Source of the DNA: Ilumatobacteraceae bacterium
Lineage (GTDB): Bacteria > Actinomycetota > Acidimicrobiia > Acidimicrobiales > Ilumatobacteraceae
Length of the DNA: 34,119 nucleotides
Reading direction: 5' to 3'
NCBI GenBank assembly: GCA_023262255.1
Contig: JALRBT010000006.1
Span: 9,660 to 43,778 of the forward strand
Shown here: piece after piece, positions 27,709 to 34,119 of the stretch
How the letters are laid out: each line of letters begins with the position of its first letter
Numbering within the stretch: the stretch's first letter is position 1
Made by a program: the position numbers and the translations under genes
Notes under the pieces: model-generated
Told to the model about the DNA's origin: nothing
The model's input: the letters and a program-made list of their open reading frames with translations, nothing else
Database searches by the model: none

Positions 27709-28176
27709 GTGAGCAATCTGTTCGACGAGGGTGAGCGCGCGAGTTTCGAGCGTCGCATCGACGAATGGCTTGCAACGGTGCACCAATCCCACCCCAACAC
27801 CATCTCTGCCGGTCGTGCGCCGAACGAATCGGACCGTTGGATGGTTCGTCTACGAGGTGATGTAAAGGAATTCACCACCATCTGGCTGCGACTCGGTCAA
27901 CGCACATTGCACTACGAGACGTACGTGATGCCGTTTCCCGAGGAGAACTCGGCGGAGGTCTTCGAGGTTCTCCTACGACGAAACGAAAGGCTGGTGGGCG
28001 CCCACTATGCACTCGGTGCAGAAAATGCGGTGTTCCTCACCGGGCAGTTGGTGCTCGCTGCATTGACGGAGTCGGAGTTGGATCGCATCATCGGCACGTT
28101 GTATGTCACCGTCGAGGCACAATTCGACGAACTCGTCCGTCGCGCATTTGCGAGTCGATTTTCGTCGGCTCAGTAG
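27709..28176 (+). CDS. YbjN-domain protein
   Basis: WMVRLRGDVKEFTTIWLRLGQRTLHYETYVMPFPEENSAEVFEVLLRRNERLVGAHYALGAENAVFLTGQL; directly downstream of mshA. GTG start. Confidence 0.75.
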   Translation: MSNLFDEGERASFERRIDEWLATVHQSHPNTISAGRAPNESDRWMVRLRGDVKEFTTIWLRLGQRTLHYETYVMPFPEENSAEVFEVLLRRNERLVGAHYALGAENAVFLTGQLVLAALTESELDRIIGTLYVTVEAQFDELVRRAFASRFSSAQ

Positions 28177-28186
28177 CCTTCGCAAC

Positions 28187-28984
28187 GTGGGAGCAGTTCC
28201 GGTGTTGGTGATCATCGGCGGTGGAAACATGGGTGCGGCCCTCGTGGAAGGGGCACTCCATGCTGGGAGGAGTCCCGGCGAGATCATCGTCGTGGAAGCA
28301 CGGGAGGACCGTCGTCGGGAACTGACGCACATGTTTCCCGGTGTCGAAGTAACCGAATCGATTCCCGCGTGTGGCGACGTCATCGTCGCGGTGAAGCCTT
28401 CACAGGTTGCGGAAGTCTGCACGGCTGCGGTGGCGCGCGGAGCATCGCGCATCATGTCGATTGCCGCGGGTGTGCGACTCGCAGCCTTGCAGCAGGCGAC
28501 CGGGGAGGCCGTACGTGTGGTGCGCGCAATGCCCAACACCCCGGCCCTCGTGGGAATGTCGGCAACCGCCGTCTGTGTCTCGGCCAACTGTGACGCCGCC
28601 GATCGGTCGTGGGCACGACAACTGATGGAAGGCATGGGAAGCGTGGTGGAGTTGGATGAGTCGATGCTCGATGCGTTCACCGGACTGATTGGTTCGGGTC
28701 CCGCATACGTTTTTTACCTGGCGGAATCGCTGTACCACGCGGCTCGCGCGGAAGGTTTCGACTCCGTCACAAGCGCCACACTGGTTTCGCAGTTGATTGC
28801 CGGATCGGCTGCGCTCCTGCAACGCGAACCCGATGGCGCCGAGCATCTCCGCCTGCGTGTAACGTCGCCGAACGGTACCACGGCGGCAGGGGTCGCCCAA
28901 TTGGAGATGCACGGCGTTCGTGACGCGATCATCAAGGCAGTTCGTGCGGCAACCGATCGCAGCAAGGAACTCGGTGACGCATAG
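28187..28984 (+). CDS. proC: Pyrroline-5-carboxylate reductase
   Basis: VLVIIGGGNMGAALVEGALHAG, VRVVRAMPNTPALVGMSATAVC, AFTGLIGSGPAYVFYLAESL, VTSPNGTTAAGVAQLE. GTG start. Confidence 0.93.
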   Translation: MGAVPVLVIIGGGNMGAALVEGALHAGRSPGEIIVVEAREDRRRELTHMFPGVEVTESIPACGDVIVAVKPSQVAEVCTAAVARGASRIMSIAAGVRLAALQQATGEAVRVVRAMPNTPALVGMSATAVCVSANCDAADRSWARQLMEGMGSVVELDESMLDAFTGLIGSGPAYVFYLAESLYHAARAEGFDSVTSATLVSQLIAGSAALLQREPDGAEHLRLRVTSPNGTTAAGVAQLEMHGVRDAIIKAVRAATDRSKELGDA

Positions 28985-29084
28985 CGTCGCTGCGGCAGGA
29001 TAGCAACCTTTCCGCGTGCGGTGTGAGCACGATTTCGACTCGAACGTCATCGATTCGACTCGCAAAATTTCGTCGAGTTGGGTG

Positions 29085-29112
29085 TTGCAAAATCTCCAAC
29101 ACTGCGTAAGGT
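29085..29112 (+). promoter_or_regulatory. Predicted sigma70-type promoter for the leader RNA/SAM hydrolase gene
   Basis: TTGCAA (29085-29090), 16-nt spacer, TAAGGT (29107-29112). Confidence 0.45.
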
Positions 29113-29118
29113 AGGACT

Positions 29119-29223
29119 TCATCAGATCACCGGACGGCGTGCCGTTCCGGGAGTCGCGCCCGAAAGGGTTGCGCCGTATGGGTCGGTGCCGTCGGGGGGT
29201 TGGCACCGACCCTTACGTTTTTC
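29119..29223 (+). ncRNA. Structured leader RNA / attenuator candidate upstream of the SAM hydrolase gene
   Basis: Hairpin 1 CCGGACGGC-GT-GCCGTTCCGG (29130-29150), hairpin 2 CGCGCCC-GAAA-GGGTTGCG with GAAA tetraloop, then terminator. No match to a riboswitch class I recognise. Confidence 0.45.
29179..29222 (+). terminator. Rho-independent terminator
   Basis: GGGTCGGTGCC-GTCGGGGGGTT-GGCACCGACCC: perfect 11-bp stem followed by TTACGTTTTT. Confidence 0.8.
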
Positions 29224-29254
29224 CGCAATAGCGTGACCATCCGGCGATCATCTC

Positions 29255-30136
29255 ATGACGAATCAGCGATACGACACTATCTCGTTCCTCTCCGACTACG
29301 GAGTACGCGACGAGTTCGTCGGCATCGTGAAGTGCGTCATCGCCGACCTTGCACCCCATGCGAAGGTGATCGACCTCACGCACGACATTCCACCGTTCGA
29401 CGTCCGCGCAGGTTCTCTGGCACTTGCCCGTTGCATCTCCTACGCGCCGACGGGCATCGTGCTGGCCGTGGTCGACCCCGGCGTGGGAACGACGCGTCGT
29501 GCGGTTGCGGTTTCCGTGGGGGGCGGGCGAGGGGTGTTGATCGGCCCAGACAATGGCTTGCTCTCGATGGGTACGGCATTGGCCGGAGGTGCCGAGTCGG
29601 CCGTGGTGCTCAACAATCCCGAGTACCAACTCGCCACACCCGGCACGACGTTTGCCGGTCGGGACATTTTCGCACCAGCAGCAGCGCATCTCTGCAACGG
29701 CGTGCCGCTTGCCGCACTCGGTGATGCAATCGATCCGAATGTGCTGCTGCCTGGTGTGGTTCCTCTCTCACGTGTCGAAGGTGAGGAGACGATTGCAGAA
29801 ATCACGTGGGTGGATCGCTACGGAAACTGTCAACTCAACGTCGGCCCGGACGAAGTTTCGTCGTACGGGAGCACACTGAGCATCACTTTCACCACAGCGT
29901 CCGGCGAGCGTTCGTCGCGATCGGCGGTGGTGGCACCGAACTTCTCTGCAATCGGTGGTGGTATCGGATTGGTCATCGATTCCTTCGGGATGTTGGCAAT
30001 CTCCGTCGATCGTGGATCGGCGGCGGATGCGCTGTCGCTCGGTGTTGGTGATGCCGTGACGCTGTCGGCACTCGACGACGTTGGTGGCGTTACCACGAAC
30101 GTTCGATTGCGCCGCAGCCAGTCGACGCCGGAGTGA
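29255..30136 (+). CDS. SAM hydroxide adenosyltransferase (DUF62 / SAM hydrolase family)
   Basis: ISFLSDYGVRDEFVGIVKCVI, VIDLTHDIPPFDVRAGSLAL, AVVDPGVGTTRRAVAV, GPDNGLLSM, GRDIFAPAAAHL, WVDRYGNCQLNV. Confidence 0.88.
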   Translation: MTNQRYDTISFLSDYGVRDEFVGIVKCVIADLAPHAKVIDLTHDIPPFDVRAGSLALARCISYAPTGIVLAVVDPGVGTTRRAVAVSVGGGRGVLIGPDNGLLSMGTALAGGAESAVVLNNPEYQLATPGTTFAGRDIFAPAAAHLCNGVPLAALGDAIDPNVLLPGVVPLSRVEGEETIAEITWVDRYGNCQLNVGPDEVSSYGSTLSITFTTASGERSSRSAVVAPNFSAIGGGIGLVIDSFGMLAISVDRGSAADALSLGVGDAVTLSALDDVGGVTTNVRLRRSQSTPE

Positions 30137-30240
30137 CGCTCGGTAAGGTGGTCGGCGTGCGTCCCGCTACAACGCTGGCACTGGGGTTGCTTCTCGCGGC
30201 CATCTTTGCGGCAGGTCTCGTTTCCATCTTGATGAGCTAG
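30133..30240 (+). CDS. Small single-TM peptide (35 aa, or 27 aa from the internal GTG 30157)
   Basis: MTLGKVVGVRPATTLALGLLLAAIFAAGLVSILMS*; 4-nt GTGA overlap with the upstream stop. Confidence 0.4.
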   Translation: MTLGKVVGVRPATTLALGLLLAAIFAAGLVSILMS

Positions 30241-30252
30241 CACCACGCAACT

Positions 30253-31758
30253 ATGCCCATGAACCTCGCAACCTTGCTCGACGGCCATCCATCTTCGGCG
30301 ACCGCACTCATCAGCCGCGGGAACGCCACTACCTATGGCGAGCTTCGGGACCACATCGGGGCGGTGCGCGGTGCGCTCGATGCACTCGGCGTGGGCTGCG
30401 GTGACCGAGTGGCACTGTTGTGCGGCAACACGGTGGAATTCGTGATCACGTACTTTGCGTGCCTCGGTCGCGGAATCGTATGCGTGCCGTTGAATCCCAC
30501 GGCACCTGCACCGGAGTTGCAACGTGAGCTTGGTGCCGTCGGAGCGCGAGCGGTGGTGATTGCGCCGTCGGCAGTTGCGGGCTGGTCACACGTCGACCGG
30601 TCCTCCTTGCCGCATCTTGCCCATGTCATCACCACCTCGGGAGAGGTACCGGGGGCCCTGCACTTTGCAGACCTCCTCACCAAGACGGCTGCGCCGGTCG
30701 TGGACGTACAGGCCGACGACCTGGCCATCATGCTGTTCACCAGCGGAACCGCCGGCTCACCGAAGGCGGCGATGCTGTCGCATGGCAACCTGCAGTCGAA
30801 CCTTGAGCAACTTGCCAAGGTTCGGAAACTCGATGGAACCGACGTGGTGTACGGGGTGTTGCCGCTCTTTCACATCTTCGGGCTCAACGTGGTGCTCGCA
30901 TATTCGCTGATGCGAGGCTCGGCGATTGTGCTGGTGGAGCGCTTCGACCCGATGACCGCCATCGACACCATCCGCGATCGCAAGGTCACGCTCATTCCCG
31001 GAGCGCCGCCACTCTGGATGGCGTTCGAACAGATGCCGAATCTTCCCAAGGATGCATTCGTCAACGTGCGCACCGCATTGACCGGCGCGGCAAAGATGCC
31101 CGAGCACACCACGCGTGCCCTCTACGAGCGCTTCGGCCTCCTGGTGACGGAGGGGTACGGCCTCACGGAGTGTTCCCCCGTGGTTACCACCACCACCGAT
31201 GTGGATAAGGAAACGGCACTCACCAAGATCGGGTCGATCGGCCGTGTGCTCCCGGGGGTGGAAGTGCGTCTCGTGGACGAGAACGGCGAGAACACCCTGC
31301 GTGGTGATGCCGGTGAGATTTGGGTGCGCGGTCCAAACGTGTTTCGTGGCTACTTCGAGGATTCCCAGGCGACCGCGCGTGCGCTCACGCCGGACGGATG
31401 GCTACGCACGGGCGATGTTGCGGTGATCGACGACGACGGCTTCTTGTACCTCGTGGATCGTGCGAAGGACCTCATCATCGTTTCCGGCTTCAACGTGTAT
31501 CCCGCCGAGGTGGAGGAGGCAATTCTCGAACATCCCGGCGTGGCACAGACCGCGGTCGTCGGGGTGGACCATCCACATACCGGTGAAACGGTGCGTGCGT
31601 ACGTGGTGTTGCGCGGGGGATCGCAGTTGGACGAGGACGCGCTCATCGATCACTGTCGAGCGCGACTGGCCCGCTACAAGTGTCCGACGAAGGTGTTGTT
31701 CGTTCCGCAGTTACCCGTTGGCTCAACGGGCAAGGTGTTGCGACGAGAACTTCGTTGA
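30253..31758 (+). CDS. AMP-dependent acyl-CoA synthetase/ligase (FadD-like)
   Basis: LFTSGTAGSPKAAMLSHGNL, EGYGLTECSPVVTT, GWLRTGDVAVIDDDGFLYLVDRAKDLIIVSGFNVYPAEVEE, PVGSTGKVLRREL. Confidence 0.93.
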   Translation: MPMNLATLLDGHPSSATALISRGNATTYGELRDHIGAVRGALDALGVGCGDRVALLCGNTVEFVITYFACLGRGIVCVPLNPTAPAPELQRELGAVGARAVVIAPSAVAGWSHVDRSSLPHLAHVITTSGEVPGALHFADLLTKTAAPVVDVQADDLAIMLFTSGTAGSPKAAMLSHGNLQSNLEQLAKVRKLDGTDVVYGVLPLFHIFGLNVVLAYSLMRGSAIVLVERFDPMTAIDTIRDRKVTLIPGAPPLWMAFEQMPNLPKDAFVNVRTALTGAAKMPEHTTRALYERFGLLVTEGYGLTECSPVVTTTTDVDKETALTKIGSIGRVLPGVEVRLVDENGENTLRGDAGEIWVRGPNVFRGYFEDSQATARALTPDGWLRTGDVAVIDDDGFLYLVDRAKDLIIVSGFNVYPAEVEEAILEHPGVAQTAVVGVDHPHTGETVRAYVVLRGGSQLDEDALIDHCRARLARYKCPTKVLFVPQLPVGSTGKVLRRELR

Positions 31759-32490
31759 TGCCGCTGTAAGGTCCGAGCCACCGCCTGCGCTCGGCACGAG
31801 GAAACCGAGGAAAAGTATCACGACACCGATCGACAAGGTGACCGTGAAGGCGCGTTCTTCACCGAGTCGGCCGGCGAGCGAACCGCTGCCGGACAGCACG
31901 ACCGTGCCGATGGCGATGAGCACGTTGCTCGCCACCAATCGACGTGCCGAAACAAGGTTGGTGCGACGTGCGGTGCCAACCGCAGGGGTTCGTCCCGTCA
32001 GCAGGCGAACGATCGACCACAATGCACCGATGATGATCACCGTGGCGGGGATCCCCGAGCCGATGGCAGCTATCAAGCGAGGAAGCATTCCGAAGTGATC
32101 CCGCGCTCGCGGAAATTCATCGGCAACGAACGGAGCAGTGGTCGGCGCCACCGCCATGACTCCGATCGCATATGCGCTGAGTAGTGCCAGCGCAGCGCGT
32201 ACTGGTCGCGCAATTCGATCACCGGCGAGTAGTGCTATGGTGCCGAGCGCGAGCCACGCCACGTTCAGGACCGCACCGGCGGTGAAGAACACTCGGAACG
32301 TGAGATTCGACCATCCGGCCGCCGTTGCCCACCACAATGCGAACGACCCGAGAAAGAAGAGCGCCATCGCCATTGCCCAGGCACCATGGTGCGACAGGCG
32401 ACGTCGATGCCACCGATCTGCGGTCACCAGGGCAAAGATGAGCGCGACCAAACTTGCGAACGCAGCAAGCGACACGGTGAGACGGTCCAC
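31723..32490 (-). CDS. Polytopic membrane protein of unknown function (about 7 TM)
   Basis: Repeated hydrophobic helices from LAAFASLVALIFALV to LSIGVVILFLGFLVP; no family recognised. Confidence 0.65.
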   Translation of the reverse strand: MDRLTVSLAAFASLVALIFALVTADRWHRRRLSHHGAWAMAMALFFLGSFALWWATAAGWSNLTFRVFFTAGAVLNVAWLALGTIALLAGDRIARPVRAALALLSAYAIGVMAVAPTTAPFVADEFPRARDHFGMLPRLIAAIGSGIPATVIIIGALWSIVRLLTGRTPAVGTARRTNLVSARRLVASNVLIAIGTVVLSGSGSLAGRLGEERAFTVTLSIGVVILFLGFLVPSAGGGSDLTAASTKFSSQHLAR

Positions 32491-32626
32491 GATGAGTGCA
32501 GGCTAGGGAACGCGGGGAAGTCACCATTTGTGCTGACCTGGACGAATTTCGTGTAGCAGGGTGGCATTGGACACGCACACCGACTTTACTAGTGAAACTA
32601 TGCGCAAGCACCGTACCCTTACATGC

Positions 32627-33343
32627 ATGACTGCACCCGATATGACTCCGCTCAAGACTGCAGCCAACCAGACCGTGCCTCAGCGACGTCGCCGGATTCC
32701 CAGTGCGGCAGTCAATCGACTGCCGGTGTATCTCCAGATTCTCACGGATTTGCAGTTGACGGAAACGTCCCGGGTGTCGAGTGACCAATTGGCAGCGCTC
32801 GCCAACGTGAACGCGGCGAAGGTTCGCAAGGATTTGTCGTATCTCGGTACCTACGGAACCCGAGGCGTGGGTTACGAAGTGGCGTTTCTCGTGTACCAAA
32901 TCAAGCGTGAACTCGGATTGCACTCGCAATGGAACACCATCGTGGTCGGCGCCGGCAATCTCGGATCGGCGATCACGGTCAACGGTGGATTCACGTCGCG
33001 CGGGTTTCCCGTCGTGGCAATCTTCGATGTCGACCCGCGGAAGGTGGGTACTCGGGTCGGTGATCTTTCCGTTCGCAATCTGGATGAGATGAAGGACTTC
33101 GTTCGCGCCAATGGAGTGCACATCGGAGTACTTGCGGTGCCATCGACGGCGGCGCAATCGGTGGCCGATGATCTCATCGCTGCAGGCATTGGTTCGCTGC
33201 TGAACTTCGCACCGGTGGTGTTGACGACACCGAAGGGTGTGACGGTTCGCAACGTCGACCTCGGTGTGGAGTTGCAAATTCTCGGCTACCACGAACAGAT
33301 TCGTGGTCAGGGCGCATCGCAGCAAACCCGCGTCACGGTGTAG
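32627..33343 (+). CDS. rex: Redox-sensing transcriptional repressor Rex
   Basis: AVNRLPVYLQILTDLQ...VSSDQLAALANVNAAKVRKDLSYLGTYGTRGVGYEV (winged helix), VVGAGNLGSAI (NAD-binding), LNFAPVVLTTPKGVTVRNVDLGVELQIL. ATG 32627 or 32600. Confidence 0.93.
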   Translation: MTAPDMTPLKTAANQTVPQRRRRIPSAAVNRLPVYLQILTDLQLTETSRVSSDQLAALANVNAAKVRKDLSYLGTYGTRGVGYEVAFLVYQIKRELGLHSQWNTIVVGAGNLGSAITVNGGFTSRGFPVVAIFDVDPRKVGTRVGDLSVRNLDEMKDFVRANGVHIGVLAVPSTAAQSVADDLIAAGIGSLLNFAPVVLTTPKGVTVRNVDLGVELQILGYHEQIRGQGASQQTRVTV

Positions 33344-33371
33344 TTATCCTGTCGCCATAGTGTGACGAGTG

Positions 33372-33980
33372 ATGCGTCAGTTGTCGTCATGGCGAACATG
33401 GGCGGCAATCGGTGTACTTCTGGTGCTCGCCACGGTGGTGCAATTGATTACCAGTCGCGGCCCGCGCGGTGACGAAGACGTTTCTCTGCAACCGACGGAG
33501 CGCCGGGTCGAAGCAATCGCCTCGGTGATGACGATTCAATCGAGTGAAGCGTTTGGAGTCATCGAGGGCATCACGGTGGGTTCGGCAACGCTCACGTTGG
33601 ACGATGGGCGAGCAGTGAACATCATGCGCGACACGCCCGGCGAGGTGAACTGCGCTGATCGCACCACACCGGCAGCCTGCGTCTTTTTGGCGGATCTACT
33701 CGGTGACGGTGTCGTGTGGTACGCACTCGTGAATGCCGACGGACCAGCCGCGAGAATGCTGGCACTACCCACATTGGTGGACCTGGTTGACGGGGGTGAT
33801 GTCGGAGTGCTGGAAAACGGTTGGTATGTACCGCTGACGAACGGTGTGGTTCGGACCTGTGCCGGCTCACCACGATCGCGAACGCTTCGCGCATTCATCG
33901 ACTCGTACTCGGAAACGGGAATCACCACCGTGTTGGATCTCGACCGCGATGAGGTAGTCGAAGTAATCTGCGACGGCTGA
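33372..33980 (+). CDS. Uncharacterised membrane-anchored/secreted protein
   Basis: N-terminal hydrophobic anchor WAAIGVLLVLATVVQLI followed by a soluble domain with Cys pairs; no family recognised. Confidence 0.6.
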   Translation: MRQLSSWRTWAAIGVLLVLATVVQLITSRGPRGDEDVSLQPTERRVEAIASVMTIQSSEAFGVIEGITVGSATLTLDDGRAVNIMRDTPGEVNCADRTTPAACVFLADLLGDGVVWYALVNADGPAARMLALPTLVDLVDGGDVGVLENGWYVPLTNGVVRTCAGSPRSRTLRAFIDSYSETGITTVLDLDRDEVVEVICDG

Positions 33981-33987
33981 GGTTTCC

Positions 33988-34119
33988 TCAGGCGTTCGGG
34001 GTAAGGCGAACGATTCGCGCAGCCATTGCATACGCAACCTCGGCGGGACCCTTTTCGTCGGGCCGTAGCAAGTTGGCCATGATGCGCAGCACCCATTCCA
34101 TGAGCGTTCTGCTGCGTAT
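33988..34119 (-). CDS. C-terminal fragment of an unidentified protein (truncated by window end)
   Basis: Minus frame IRSRTLMEWVLRIMANLLRPDEKGPAEVAYAMAARIVRLTPNA*. Confidence 0.35.
   Translation of the reverse strand: MRSRTLMEWVLRIMANLLRPDEKGPAEVAYAMAARIVRLTPNA

Noticed and set aside
29119-29223. 6C RNA or SAM-I/SAM-IV riboswitch identity for the leader
   Set aside because: Only one C6/G6 loop (on the opposite strand) and none of the SAM-class core sequences I know; left unassigned pending a covariance-model search.
32584-32599. TTTACTAGTGAAA near-palindrome before rex as a Rex operator
   Set aside because: It does not match the TTGTGAA-N4-TTCACAA pattern; more likely part of a promoter (TTGGAC-17-TAGTGA).

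Overview
This ~34 kb window is gene-dense chromosomal DNA from a high-GC actinobacterium. MshA, GlnR, an RsiG-like protein, ethylmalonyl-CoA mutase and Rex together fit that phylum; an Acidimicrobiia-like origin is my guess. I see about 35 protein-coding genes, one tRNA-Pro(CGG), one probable structured leader RNA with an intrinsic terminator, and no mobile element, prophage, CRISPR array or rRNA. Most genes are housekeeping or metabolic: mreB, ecm, aat, 3-hydroxyacyl-CoA dehydrogenase, lysC, asd, nfeD, NUDIX, mrp, an IscA/ErpA-type gene, ridA, an amidohydrolase, glnR/glnA/glnII, nadE, mshA, proC, a SAM hydrolase (DUF62), an acyl-CoA ligase and rex. The most unusual locus is 25306..26028. It encodes a MoaD/ThiS-type ubiquitin-like domain fused at its Gly-Gly tail to an RsiG-like domain (c-di-GMP-dependent anti-sigma family), with one perfect and one degenerate E-X3-S-X2-R-X3-Q-X3-D motif. 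Second is a promoter/structured-leader/terminator arrangement directly upstream of the SAM hydrolase gene, which looks like an undescribed attenuator or riboswitch candidate. Other observations include two genes whose conserved N-termini lie upstream of every ATG/GTG/TTG, a degenerate NfeD protease domain, and a glnII-glnA-glnR cluster with a strong intercistronic hairpin. All family calls come from reading motifs by eye; no database search was run.
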